NCBI RefSeq assembly: GCF_010365865.1
Contig: NZ_CP048020.1
Location: 2,542,001 to 2,606,000 of the forward strand
Reading direction: 5' to 3'
Origin: Treponema vincentii
Lineage (GTDB): Bacteria; Spirochaetota; Spirochaetia; Treponematales; Treponemataceae
Length of the DNA stretch: 64,000 nucleotides
Shown here: piece by piece, positions 1 to 8,690 of the stretch
How positions within the stretch are numbered: position 1 is the first letter of the stretch
How the letters are laid out: each line of letters begins with the position of its first letter
Position numbers and translations under genes: made by a program
The notes under the pieces: model-generated
What the model was told of the DNA's origin: nothing
The model's database searches: none
What the model saw: the letters and a program-made list of their open reading frames with translations, nothing else

Positions 1-1
1 G

Positions 2-376
2 ATTTTCTTTGAGTATGAACAAGTAGTAAAAATCCACAGGTCTCTTATCGAAAAGACAGGCGGTATGGATGGTATACGTGACGCGCAGCTTTTGGATTCA
101 GCATTGAAAACACCGTTTCAAACTTTTGGCGGGAACAATCTTTATCCTGATATTTTAGACAAGGCTTCGCAGCTGTGCTGCTCTTTGATTGAGAATCACC
201 CTTTTATAGATGGAAACAAAAGAATCGGCGTACATTTAATGTTGCTTTTTTTAAAGTTGAATAATATTGAAGTAAATTATTCACAACAAGAATTGATTGA
301 TTTTGGTTTAGACATTGCTTCGGGGAAAATGTCTAAAAATGACATAAAAGGATGGATTATTGAGCATAGAAAATAA
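2..376 (+). CDS. Doc/Fic-family toxin, 5' end outside window
   Basis: The reading frame is open from base 2 and runs through the first ATG at 65, so the true start is upstream of the window. The visible 124 codons carry TGGMDGIRD, typical of the N-terminal part of Doc (death-on-curing) proteins, and the Fic active-site motif HPFIDGNKRIG. Doc proteins transfer phosphate or AMP to protein targets and are normally paired with a Phd-type antitoxin encoded just upstream, which would lie outside this window. The length is close to the family's usual 120-130 residues, so little is missing. Family assignment is firm; toxicity is inferred. Confidence 0.85.
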   Translation: MFFEYEQVVKIHRSLIEKTGGMDGIRDAQLLDSALKTPFQTFGGNNLYPDILDKASQLCCSLIENHPFIDGNKRIGVHLMLLFLKLNNIEVNYSQQELIDFGLDIASGKMSKNDIKGWIIEHRK

Positions 377-439
377 TCAGCCTCCCCCCGCAGCAGCAAC
401 CTCGTATGCAGGACTGCGGAGGAAGAGTAATTCACAGCC

Positions 440-1282
440 TTATGCCTTTACAATAGGCACCCATAGCTCCATCATGTAATTCTTGCTGTACATATCTCCT
501 TCCGAATATGCTTCAAAGTCGGGAGTACCGGCATGACAGTACCCTTGTTCGGGAAAGAAGGTTTCCATAACATACTTCCAGCCTTTGTGGATGCAGTCGG
601 GAACGGGGCCTTTCAGCTGGACTACTGCGTATTCTGCTTCAGGGATGTGCATCACCGACAAGCCGAGTTCGGTCGCCTTTTGTGCGTCACGGCAATCATA
701 CGCCGCTGCATAGGTAAACGTTTTGCCGTCTTTTACCTCGGAACAGATGCCGAAGCTCCTGCCGTTTCCGAGTTTTGCAAGTTCTTCGTGCGAAGCTTTT
801 CCAAAAAGGCTGTTCCAGACTTTCGGAAAATCACTGGTTAGATCCGCATCGACTTGAATGCCTGCAAGCGTAAATCCGCTCTTTTTTTCAATTTTGACTT
901 CCATAGTTTGCCCTCCGTTGACGGTTAAAGATAATTTAATTGGAGCAAATGATTTAAATTCTTTTCCGTTCCGAACCGCGCTCGGACTGACGCCGTGGAA
1001 TTTTTTAAACGCAGCTGCAAAAGAATCAGGCGATTCATAGCCGTACGCCAATGCTATGTCGATAATCTTAGCATCGGTATTGCGCAAATCGGCGGCGGCT
1101 CTGCTGAGTTTTCTAAAACGGAGATATTCATTTAAAGGATACCCGACCAATATCGAAAAAATTCTGCTGAATAGCGGATAGGAATAACCGGAAATGCGCG
1201 CAATCTCCGCTTCATCACACCCTGTCTCAATAGTTCTTTCAATATAAGCCATCGTTCCGTTAAATGATTGAATGATATTCAT
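440..1282 (-). CDS. AraC-family regulator with GyrI-like ligand-binding domain
   Basis: A two-domain transcription factor of about 280 residues. The N-terminal third holds two helix-turn-helix units of the AraC type (DEAEIARISGYSYPLFSRIF, then IIDIALAYGYESPDSFAAAF, followed by HGVSPSAVR). The rest resembles GyrI-like/effector-binding domains (SGFTLAGIQV near the start, ending YMMELWVPI), which bind small hydrophobic molecules. The frame stays open to a TTG at 1294, but the ATG at 1282 has GGAG six bases upstream and is the better start. It lies downstream of the purine operon terminator and appears to be transcribed alone. Its ligand and regulon cannot be told from the sequence. Confidence 0.85.
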   Translation of the reverse strand: MNIIQSFNGTMAYIERTIETGCDEAEIARISGYSYPLFSRIFSILVGYPLNEYLRFRKLSRAAADLRNTDAKIIDIALAYGYESPDSFAAAFKKFHGVSPSAVRNGKEFKSFAPIKLSLTVNGGQTMEVKIEKKSGFTLAGIQVDADLTSDFPKVWNSLFGKASHEELAKLGNGRSFGICSEVKDGKTFTYAAAYDCRDAQKATELGLSVMHIPEAEYAVVQLKGPVPDCIHKGWKYVMETFFPEQGYCHAGTPDFEAYSEGDMYSKNYMMELWVPIVKA

Positions 1283-1348
1283 CTTTTGCTCCAAAACCTA
1301 CGGAGAGTATAATGCATATAAAAACAGCCGTCCCGATAGTTATCGTAC

Positions 1349-1393
1349 AAAAAAAAGCGGCTGCGATGTGTCTTCTATATCATCATCAGCCGC
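1349..1393 (-). terminator. Rho-independent terminator of the purine operon
   Basis: On the minus strand GCGGCTG (1387-1393) pairs with CAGCCGC (1357-1363) and is followed by eight T residues (1356-1349). It lies about 195 bases past the xdhC stop codon and before the AraC-type gene, so it most likely ends the guaD-ade-xdhABC transcript. The loop is long (23 bases), which lowers confidence. Confidence 0.55.
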
Positions 1394-1450
1394 AAAAACA
1401 AGTACAGCACACAGTAAAAAAGCTGCATAAAAAATAGGCGTTTCATACAA

Positions 1451-1493
1451 TGTTTTTCATAAGTTATTGGTACTCCAAAACTTATGAAAAACA
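1451..1493. repeat. Perfect 15-bp inverted repeat
   Basis: TGTTTTTCATAAGTT (1451-1465) is exactly repeated inverted at 1479-1493, and TTGG/CCAA inside the 13-base gap extends the stem after one bulged base. No T-run follows on either strand, so this is not an ordinary terminator. The same 300-base gap also has a 14-base direct repeat, TTTTTAGCGGCGCC, at 1515-1528 and 1556-1569. Role unknown: hairpin in the 3' untranslated region of the xdh transcript, or a protein site. Confidence 0.6.
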
Positions 1494-1588
1494 TCATCTC
1501 GGATAGGCTTACGATTTTTAGCGGCGCCATCTTAGCGGCTGACAATCAACATTGTTTTTTAGCGGCGCCCAATACTCAAGTCCGAGTC

Positions 1589-2092
1589 TTACGCGCCTGC
1601 CTTTTTCATTTGTTCAAGGTTTTCAAGATTTTGCTTCATCGCTTTTTCGACCGCGCGGAGGATGTTTTCGTAGCCGGTGCAGCGGCAGAGGTGTCCGGAG
1701 ATAAGCTTACGCAGCTCCTCCCGTGTATACAGCTTTCCGCTGCCGACAATTTCTACCGCCGTCAGAATAAGGCCGGGTGTACAGAAGCCGCATTGAACCG
1801 CTGCTTCATCGATAAAGGCCTGTTGTATCGGATTGAGTTCTCCGTTTTCGCCCTGTAAGCCTTCAACCGTCAAAATACTCTTGCCGTCCGCCCAGACTGC
1901 AAGGTAAATACAGCTGTCAACGGACACTCCATCCACCAACACGGTACAGGCGCCGCATTCTCCTACTTCACAGCCTTTTTTAACACTGGTCAACGCAAGC
2001 CTATTGCGAAGCGCGTCGGCAAGCGATTCCCGAACATCAACGGCAAGCTCGCACTGCTTTCCGTTCACCTTCATACTAATAATTTTTAACAT
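1589..2092 (-). CDS. xdhC: Xanthine dehydrogenase, iron-sulfur subunit
   Basis: A 167-residue 2x[2Fe-2S] subunit of the xanthine dehydrogenase family. The first cluster is plant-ferredoxin type (GCEVGECGACTVL, then DSC), the second is the CO-dehydrogenase/XDH type (CGFCTPG and CRCTG). It would pass electrons between the molybdenum centre of XdhA and the FAD of XdhB. A GTG at 2098 is in frame and overlaps the xdhB stop, but GGAGG lies seven bases before the ATG at 2092, so the ATG is chosen. It is the last gene of the purine operon. Subunit order and sizes match Escherichia coli XdhABC. Confidence 0.92.
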   Translation of the reverse strand: MLKIISMKVNGKQCELAVDVRESLADALRNRLALTSVKKGCEVGECGACTVLVDGVSVDSCIYLAVWADGKSILTVEGLQGENGELNPIQQAFIDEAAVQCGFCTPGLILTAVEIVGSGKLYTREELRKLISGHLCRCTGYENILRAVEKAMKQNLENLEQMKKAGA

Positions 2093-2094
2093 GC

Positions 2095-2976
2095 TCACAC
2101 CTCCTGCCGCTCGACAGCTTTCCGTAAAGATCGCACCGCTATTTGCTTGGCGGTATTAACTCTGAACGCTTTTGACGCGCGCCACGAGTCACGGGGATTG
2201 ATATCCGTGAGAAGCACTTCCTGCAAGCCTTCATATAATGCATCGTTGATTTCTTTACCGGTCAAAAAAGCCTCGGTATTTTTACAGCGGAGCGGTACCG
2301 GAGCGGCAACACCGAAACACATACGCACTTCGTCGATTTTTAAGGCGCCGTTTTCCCGTTTGGTTTTTACAAGGGAGGCGCAGCTCAAGTTCGCAATATC
2401 CATCGCATTACGCATCGCATACTTGATGTAATCGCCGGTAAAGCCTTCGTAGTCCTTCTTTTTAATGAGGAATGAGGTTACCAACTCGCCTTTTTGCAGT
2501 ACCACCTTTCCGGCGGAGACGTAAAATTCCTGTACGGGAACCAGCCGCACGCCGTCCGGGCCGGTAATTTCGACAACCGAGTTATAGCATTGCTGACTCG
2601 GCGCGGTGTCGGCGCTCGTTACACCGTTGGAGATGTTCCCGCCTGCCGTTCCCATATTCCGTATCTGAGGCCCGCCGACCTGATCGGCCGCATAGCCGAG
2701 CATCGGTAAGTGCTTTTGCACGATGGGACTTCCGGTTAATTCGCTAAAGACCGTCAGCGGACGGATACGGATAGTACCTTCTTCGTCTATGCTCACGCCG
2801 CGCAATTCGGGGATGCCGAAAATAGACACGACATTCCGTCCGGCAAGTTTACCTTCCCGCATTTGAATCAGCACATCGGTACCGCCGGCAAGGATAACCG
2901 GGTTTTCGGTACGGACTAAGGCGCTTACGGCATCGGCGATTGATGTCGCTTGATAAAAACTTTCCATATCGTACAT
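2095..2976 (-). CDS. xdhB: Xanthine dehydrogenase, FAD-binding subunit
   Basis: A 293-residue member of the FAD_binding_5/CO_deh_flav_C family. The N-terminal half has the flavin-binding motif LAGGTDVLIQ and the second flavin motif as TAGGNISNG. The C-terminal part has the family sequences KYAMRNAMDI, CFGVAAPVPLRC and DSWRASKAFR. It resembles E. coli XdhB in length and order of motifs. It accepts electrons from the iron-sulfur subunit and passes them to NAD or another carrier. ATG at 2976 has GGAGG nine bases upstream. It lies one base after xdhA in the transcribed direction and overlaps the frame of xdhC, indicating translational coupling. Confidence 0.93.
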   Translation of the reverse strand: MYDMESFYQATSIADAVSALVRTENPVILAGGTDVLIQMREGKLAGRNVVSIFGIPELRGVSIDEEGTIRIRPLTVFSELTGSPIVQKHLPMLGYAADQVGGPQIRNMGTAGGNISNGVTSADTAPSQQCYNSVVEITGPDGVRLVPVQEFYVSAGKVVLQKGELVTSFLIKKKDYEGFTGDYIKYAMRNAMDIANLSCASLVKTKRENGALKIDEVRMCFGVAAPVPLRCKNTEAFLTGKEINDALYEGLQEVLLTDINPRDSWRASKAFRVNTAKQIAVRSLRKAVERQEV

Positions 2977-2977
2977 A

Positions 2978-5275
2978 TTAGATTACCTCCTTCAGCAGCC
3001 CGCTCTCGCTGAACGCTTCAAAAAGCCGCTGAGGATTAAGCGGCAGCTTGTTAATGGCAACGCCGGTGGCATGGAGCAGCGCATTGCGGATTGCCGGCGG
3101 CTGCGAAATAATCGGCGGCTCACCCAAAGATTTATTCCCGAAGGGGCCGGTGGGGTCGGCATTTTCGATAAACAGCTCGTGTAAATCAGGAAGATCCATC
3201 GCCGTCGGCAGCTTATAGTCCAAAAGGTTCCCATTCAGCAGCTTGCCTTTCTTATCGTAGAGCATCTGTTCGGCAGTCGCAGCGCCGATTCCCATTCCCA
3301 TGCCGCCGTGTACCTGAGCTGCTGCCAGCTGCGGATTGATAAGCGTGCCGCTGTCGTGCAGGTTCAAAATATTCAATACCTTGATTTTGCCGACAGGAAT
3401 ATCAACCTCAATCTCAACAAAGGTTGCGCCGAACGAGAAGCAGTTATCGGTACAATGCGATGTTTCTTCCGCGCTGAGGTGATTGGATTCCTTCATACTA
3501 TAGCAGCTTTCCATTGCGACCTCTTCCAAGGTGAGCCGCTCTTCGCCGGTACTGCGGACGATAATTTTTTCATGCTGCAGATCAAGTTCATCGGCCTTCA
3601 TATCGAGCATCCACGCCGCATAGTCCAATATCTTTCGTTTAAGCGATTCGGCGGTCTTTTTAATTGCCTTACCGCTGACATACGTTTGCCGTGAAGCATA
3701 GGCCGCGCTGTCGTACGGGCTGACATCGGTATCCTGTTCGGAAAAAATATAGACCTTATCCATCGGCAGCGAAAGCACTTCGGCAGCCATCTGGCAGAAC
3801 ACCGTATCGGCGCCCTGCCCTATTTCCGTTGCGCCCATCTGAATTTGAATACTGCCGTCCTGATTGAGCACAATACGGGCGGAGGCGGTTTCGAGCGAGA
3901 TGGGGTAAACGCCGGTTTTGTAGTTAAAACAGGCAACTCCGACACCGCGGCGCACCGGCCCTGTTTGATTTGCATACTTTTTCCGCAACTCATCCCAGTG
4001 GAACACCTCGCGGCCTTTCTGCAAGCATTGATAGAGCCCATCCGAGTTTGCTCTAATCTTTGTAACAGGGTCTTCGTATCCTTCCCGCATACAGTTCTTG
4101 AGCCGCAAATCAACAGGATCCATATTCAGTTTGAGCGCCATATCATCCATAAAAGATTCAAGGGCAAAATCCGCTTGCGGAATCCCATACGCGCGCATAG
4201 CCCCTGCGGTAATATGATTGGTAAACACGGAGTACGCTTCGGAAATGATTCCCTTTTCAGCCGAATAGAGCTGCTTAAACTCGTTGGAGGCATTCGCGGT
4301 AATGGCGTGTCCGTGCGAAGCGTAACCGCCCTTCGTAGAATAGCAGAGCATTTTGCGCGAAATGAACCTGCCGTCCGACTTCCGCACTGTTGTCTTCATG
4401 TGGAATTCCATTGCATGGCGCGTGCGGGTACACATAAAGGTCTCTTCCCGCGAAACGGACAGCTGTACGCACCGTCCGCCGACCACCGTACAAAGGTAGG
4501 CATTCAGCGGCTCATACAGGATATCCTGCTTGTTGCCGAAGCCGCCGCCGATATACGGCTTGATAACCCGTATCTTTCCCCAGTCGATACCGAGCGCCTG
4601 TCCGCATACGCGGCGGCAAATGTGAGGCAGCTGCGTGGAAGACACCACGATAATCTTTCCGCCCTTCATATAGGCATACGAGCCGGGATTTTCGATATGG
4701 CAGTGCGAAATCGGAGATACGGCATAATCGCCTTCAAACATGACCGTATCGGGATCATCCGGCGTTTCCTCATACTCGCCCACGCTAAACACCGTATGCT
4801 TCAGCACGTTGCCCGGGAACGCTTCGTGTAAAACGGTTGCTTCGGGGGACATCGCTTGATGCACATCCAGAATAGGAGGATATTCTTCATATTCAACGGT
4901 GATAGCCTTTAACGCGCGTTCGGCGACCACATTATCTTCCGCAATAACGGCAGCAATATCATCCCCGTAAAAGCGTACTCTTTTGTTGAGCAGCTTGCGG
5001 TCTGCAATATCCTGATGTGCCTCCTCGGTAGACCACGGGTGCCCCGCTGTCGGGAAACAAATGTCCGGCACATCGAAACAGGTAACAATCTTAACCACAC
5101 CGGGAATTTTCTCCGCAGCGCTTGTATCGATTTTTTTTACCAGCCCGTTCGCGATGGTACTGTGCAATACCTTTGCGACTAAAAAATCACTGTGAAAATA
5201 ATCGTCAACATACTTTGCCCTGCCGGTTACCTTATCGTAAGCATCGACACGGGGCACCGCCTTTCCAACTATCAT
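2978..5275 (-). CDS. xdhA: Xanthine dehydrogenase, molybdenum-binding subunit
   Basis: A 765-residue molybdopterin subunit. Signature stretches in order: GRAKYVDD near the N-terminus, GGGFGNKQD (molybdopterin contact), GAMRAYG with the arginine typical of purine-oxidising members, GATEIGQG, and near the C-terminus GNKSLGEPP, which contains the catalytic glutamate. It hydroxylates hypoxanthine or xanthine at the molybdenum centre. The size and motifs fit E. coli XdhA (about 750 residues). It follows ade by ten bases. No selenium-insertion or molybdenum-cofactor gene is visible nearby, so cofactor supply must come from elsewhere in the genome. Substrate is inferred mainly from the neighbouring purine deaminases. 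Confidence 0.93.
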   Translation of the reverse strand: MIVGKAVPRVDAYDKVTGRAKYVDDYFHSDFLVAKVLHSTIANGLVKKIDTSAAEKIPGVVKIVTCFDVPDICFPTAGHPWSTEEAHQDIADRKLLNKRVRFYGDDIAAVIAEDNVVAERALKAITVEYEEYPPILDVHQAMSPEATVLHEAFPGNVLKHTVFSVGEYEETPDDPDTVMFEGDYAVSPISHCHIENPGSYAYMKGGKIIVVSSTQLPHICRRVCGQALGIDWGKIRVIKPYIGGGFGNKQDILYEPLNAYLCTVVGGRCVQLSVSREETFMCTRTRHAMEFHMKTTVRKSDGRFISRKMLCYSTKGGYASHGHAITANASNEFKQLYSAEKGIISEAYSVFTNHITAGAMRAYGIPQADFALESFMDDMALKLNMDPVDLRLKNCMREGYEDPVTKIRANSDGLYQCLQKGREVFHWDELRKKYANQTGPVRRGVGVACFNYKTGVYPISLETASARIVLNQDGSIQIQMGATEIGQGADTVFCQMAAEVLSLPMDKVYIFSEQDTDVSPYDSAAYASRQTYVSGKAIKKTAESLKRKILDYAAWMLDMKADELDLQHEKIIVRSTGEERLTLEEVAMESCYSMKESNHLSAEETSHCTDNCFSFGATFVEIEVDIPVGKIKVLNILNLHDSGTLINPQLAAAQVHGGMGMGIGAATAEQMLYDKKGKLLNGNLLDYKLPTAMDLPDLHELFIENADPTGPFGNKSLGEPPIISQPPAIRNALLHATGVAINKLPLNPQRLFEAFSESGLLKEVI

Positions 5276-5285
5276 TTTTACCTCC

Positions 5286-7043
5286 CTATATAAATTGAAA
5301 TTTTACTACATCGAACAAACCGGAATCCGTCAATTTTAATTCGGGGATAACCGGCAGCGCAAGGAACGACAATCCGATCAGCGGTTCAACTTCGGGATAT
5401 ACGCCGATAGTATGCGCTTTTTCGGCTGCGTCGTGAATACAGTCGGCGAGCTGCACCGGTTCCATAGCGCTCATCAAACCGGCAATCGGCAGCGCAAACT
5501 TGCTGAGCACCGCACCGTTCTGTACAACAGCCACGCCGCCTTTCATATCGACTACTTCTTCAACGGCACGGTGCATATCGGCCGCATTGGAACCGGCTAC
5601 GATGATATTGTGCGAATCATGCCCGATACTCGACGCGATAGCTCCATTCGACACTCCATAACCGTGCAGCAAAGCGCGACCGATATTGCCGGTATTCTTG
5701 TGCCGCTCCAGCACCGCCAAATAGCAGAGCTTCCCTTCTTTGAGCATCTCGGCGCATTCCTGCCGCGGAAATACCAGATGCTTCGTAAAAAGGGTTCCCC
5801 GCTGCATTCCGATAACATGGAAATTATCGGAACCGGACGGCATAAAGTGATCGGAACTAAAATCGCTTCGGGAAACGGGAACAACATGTACGCTGTCGGT
5901 AATTCTTTGAATTGAGAACGAAGACGGTTCACCGGCCTTTGCGGTTTCCGTTTCTTGCGCCATCGGAACGGTGGAAACTTCGATACCGGCTTTATATACC
6001 GAATTGATTGAAAAATCCGAAGTATCGTCAAATACGACAATGTCCGCATGGTAGCGCGGAGCAATCGCGCCCATTCCGGTCAAACCGTAACACTGCGCCG
6101 CATGGAAACTCGCCATACACAGCGCATCCTCCGGCGATAGGCCGAGCGACACCGCTTTGCGTACATTATTATTGATGTGTCCGTTCGCTAAAATGTCGCT
6201 CATTTTTTTATCGTCGGTACAGAACGCAAAGCGGCTTGTATCGGTTTTATGCTCCAGCATTCCACGTACAATTGGCTCCAAATCCTGCGCGGAAGAACCT
6301 TCGCGTATCAGGATGTACATTCCCTGCTGCAATTTTTCAAATGCTTCATCGTAGGAAGCGCATTCGTGATCGGTACGGATACCGGCGGCGCAGTATGCCT
6401 GTAAATCGCGGCCGCGCACGCACGGCGCATGACCGTCGCATATCTTTTTCTTTTCCCGAGCGGCGGATATCTTTTTCAATACGGCTTCATCCCCGCCGAT
6501 GACTGCCGGATAGTTCATCATCTCGCCAAGGCCGAGTACATTCGGTTCGTCCAATAGCTTTTCTATATCATAGACGGTAATCGCGCCGCCGGTGTGCTCA
6601 AAATCGGTAGCGGGCACGCAGGAAGGAATCATAAAATAGATGGAAACAAGCGGCTGGTTCGTACCGGCAAACACCGCCTTCCGCGCATCCTCCAGCATAT
6701 AGAGGATACCGTCAACGCCCGCGACGTTGGCAATTTCGTGCGGGTCGGCAATAACGGCGGTTGTACCGCAACGAAGCGCTTGGCGAGCAAAATTCCGCGG
6801 AGACGCCATCGTGGACTCAATGTGCAAGTGCGCATCGATAAGTCCGGGGCACACGAACTTACCGGTTAAATCTTTTTCTACAACGCCTTCGTATTGTCCG
6901 ACTCCGGCGATATAGCCGTCCGCTATCGCAACATCCTGTTTAATAAACTCTTTGGTAAATACATTAAGCACAAAAGCGTTTTTTAACACCAGATCGGCTT
7001 TTACCCGCCCTGCCGCAATATCGATAAACCTTTTTTCATCCAT
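5286..7043 (-). CDS. ade: Adenine deaminase
   Basis: A 585-residue amidohydrolase that converts adenine to hypoxanthine and ammonia. The metal-binding motif DAHLHIESTM is at residues 70-79 and DPHEIANV at about 100-107, both diagnostic of bacterial Ade; GHAPCVRG, RTDHECAS and FCTDDK follow, and the C-terminal domain keeps SIGHDSHNIIVAG and GGVAVVQNG. The length is usual for the family. It is two bases downstream of guaD and ten upstream of xdhA, so one transcript would supply both purine deaminases and the oxidase acting on their products. Confidence 0.95.
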   Translation of the reverse strand: MDEKRFIDIAAGRVKADLVLKNAFVLNVFTKEFIKQDVAIADGYIAGVGQYEGVVEKDLTGKFVCPGLIDAHLHIESTMASPRNFARQALRCGTTAVIADPHEIANVAGVDGILYMLEDARKAVFAGTNQPLVSIYFMIPSCVPATDFEHTGGAITVYDIEKLLDEPNVLGLGEMMNYPAVIGGDEAVLKKISAAREKKKICDGHAPCVRGRDLQAYCAAGIRTDHECASYDEAFEKLQQGMYILIREGSSAQDLEPIVRGMLEHKTDTSRFAFCTDDKKMSDILANGHINNNVRKAVSLGLSPEDALCMASFHAAQCYGLTGMGAIAPRYHADIVVFDDTSDFSINSVYKAGIEVSTVPMAQETETAKAGEPSSFSIQRITDSVHVVPVSRSDFSSDHFMPSGSDNFHVIGMQRGTLFTKHLVFPRQECAEMLKEGKLCYLAVLERHKNTGNIGRALLHGYGVSNGAIASSIGHDSHNIIVAGSNAADMHRAVEEVVDMKGGVAVVQNGAVLSKFALPIAGLMSAMEPVQLADCIHDAAEKAHTIGVYPEVEPLIGLSFLALPVIPELKLTDSGLFDVVKFQFI

Positions 7044-7045
7044 AG

Positions 7046-8329
7046 TTATATCTCCTCCCGTTTATCCCATACGCAACGGCCTTGTACGAATTTTGCAACC
7101 ATGTTGTGCCGTTCCGTCAAATAGAGCGCACGCTCCAGCCGCTGCTCAACGGAAAAATCGGTACGTGCACTCAACTGTGTATCATCGATCACTACTGCGT
7201 CAAACCAGAAGTTTTTTTCAAAGCTGCCGGTATCCCCGAAGAAGGAACCGCCGCCTTTCGTTCCAAGGTATAAGGCCTCCGATACGGAAAGCGCACGCTC
7301 TCCTTCATAAAAATACCGCCGCATTTTTGAAACTTGAAGCGCCGACATCATCGCTTTAAAAAGAGACAGTTGAGAACCGGCAGCCACATCTGAGCCGAGC
7401 CCGATATGAACGCCCGCATCCAAAAGCCGCGCGATCGGGGCAATGCCGCTGGTTAAATTGATATTCGATTCGGGACAATGCGCAATGTACGTGCCGCGCC
7501 GAATCAGTAATTCTATTTCTTCGTCGGTAGGGTGCACACAATGAGCGAGAATGGTTTTATCGGTTAAAAGACCGTAGCGATCGTATACCTCAGCATAGTT
7601 TTTGCATTCGGGATGAAGTTCCTTCACCCATGCGATTTCTTTTTTATTTTCCGAAAGGTGGCTCTGTATAGGCAAGTGCCGGGTTGCTGCCAACTTGCCG
7701 AGATTATCCATTAAAGCGGGCGTACACGAAGGTACAAAGCGGGGCGTTATAATAGGAGCAACGGTATCATCATTTTTAAATGAATCAACAAAGGCTTGGG
7801 TCGCGGCAAAAGAAGATTCTGCCGTTTCGCATAAGTAGTCGGGCGCATTCCGATCCATATTCACCTTGCCGACGAGGCACGGCATCTTTTTAGCTTTTAG
7901 TAAATCCGTCAACACGCGGTTGCCGCTATTATGAATGGTACCGAAGATTACCGCGCGGCAGGACGGACTCGCTTCAAGGTCATCGGTAAAAAGCCGATAG
8001 CTCTGCAAAGCGTAATCCGCATCGGCATATTTCGCTTCTTCGGGAAAGGTATAGGTATTCAGCCAATCGATGAGCTCAAGCTCCATCCCCATGCCGCGGA
8101 ACGCATACTGCGGCGCATGAACGTGTAAGTCAACACAGGCAGGGACAATCAGCATACCGGAAAAATCAAAACAGGGGGTATGCTCCCATGATCCTTCCGG
8201 CAATGCGGTAACAAAATCGATTATTTTTCCGTTTTCGCACAACGCATACGCATGAGGATGCGCTACAAGACGGTCTTTTGTTACGGCTGATACAAAATCA
8301 CCCTTAACGACAAACTGTGTCTGACTCAT
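7046..8329 (-). CDS. guaD: Guanine deaminase
   Basis: A 427-residue amidohydrolase converting guanine to xanthine. Motifs: DLHVHAPQYAFRG (metal-binding HxH), GKVNMDRNAPD, QSHLSENKKE, LAHCVHPTDEEI, and GLGSDVAAG. The frame stays open to 8419, but that extension translates through the promoter (8349-8376), so the ATG at 8329 is the start; its ribosome site (AAGGG about nine bases upstream) is weak. First gene of the operon guaD-ade-xdhA-xdhB-xdhC. Confidence 0.92.
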   Translation of the reverse strand: MSQTQFVVKGDFVSAVTKDRLVAHPHAYALCENGKIIDFVTALPEGSWEHTPCFDFSGMLIVPACVDLHVHAPQYAFRGMGMELELIDWLNTYTFPEEAKYADADYALQSYRLFTDDLEASPSCRAVIFGTIHNSGNRVLTDLLKAKKMPCLVGKVNMDRNAPDYLCETAESSFAATQAFVDSFKNDDTVAPIITPRFVPSCTPALMDNLGKLAATRHLPIQSHLSENKKEIAWVKELHPECKNYAEVYDRYGLLTDKTILAHCVHPTDEEIELLIRRGTYIAHCPESNINLTSGIAPIARLLDAGVHIGLGSDVAAGSQLSLFKAMMSALQVSKMRRYFYEGERALSVSEALYLGTKGGGSFFGDTGSFEKNFWFDAVVIDDTQLSARTDFSVEQRLERALYLTERHNMVAKFVQGRCVWDKREEI

Positions 8330-8348
8330 ACTGCAATACCCTTGTACC

Positions 8349-8376
8349 AGTATAGCACGGTTCACCGCAAAAACAA
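8349..8376 (-). promoter_or_regulatory. Sigma-70-type promoter of the purine operon
   Basis: On the minus strand TTGTTT (8376-8371), a 16-base spacer and TATACT (8354-8349) lie about 20 bases before the guaD ATG. This is the only convincing promoter upstream of the five-gene operon. No purine riboswitch fold was recognised in the short leader. Confidence 0.65.
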
Positions 8377-8464
8377 GCAAAAAAACGCAAAAAACTAATT
8401 TTTTTTTAGGATGTCTCACAATATATAAGGATTAGTGAAGAAATTAAAAGAAAAAAGATAAAAA

Positions 8465-8537
8465 AGCCAACTCTCGGACTTGAACCGAGTACCTGCACGT
8501 TACGAGGGTGCTGCTCTGCCAGGTGAGCTAAGTTGGC
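8465..8537 (-). tRNA. tRNA-Thr(CGT)
   Basis: The minus strand folds as a 73-base cloverleaf: acceptor GCCAACT/AGTTGGC, D arm with GCTC/GAGC, anticodon loop CTCGTAA giving anticodon CGT, T arm CTCGG-TTCAAGT-CCGAG. The base pair closing the anticodon loop is C-C, a mismatch. CCA is not encoded; a run of T residues follows and probably ends transcription. The promoter is at 8596-8624. Confidence 0.93.
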
Positions 8538-8595
8538 AAATAAAACAACCTGAGCCGAGTTTACCAAAAAAGGCTTCCTCAGACAAAGTCTGAAT

Positions 8596-8624
8596 AGTAT
8601 ACGGAAAAAGAACCGTTACGTCAA
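8596..8624 (-). promoter_or_regulatory. Promoter of tRNA-Thr
   Basis: TTGACG (8624-8619), a 17-base spacer and TATACT (8601-8596) on the minus strand, about 60 bases before the tRNA 5' end. Near-consensus sigma-70 spacing. Confidence 0.65.
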
Positions 8625-8690
8625 GGAGAGCGTTTAAAATATTTCTGATACGGTTGCCATGAGCATACGTATCCTATTCTGGTAATGCCC

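Noticed and set aside
3845-4831. A 328-codon open frame opposite xdhA
   Set aside because: It lies wholly within the well-supported xdhA on the other strand and shows no ribosome site or domain.
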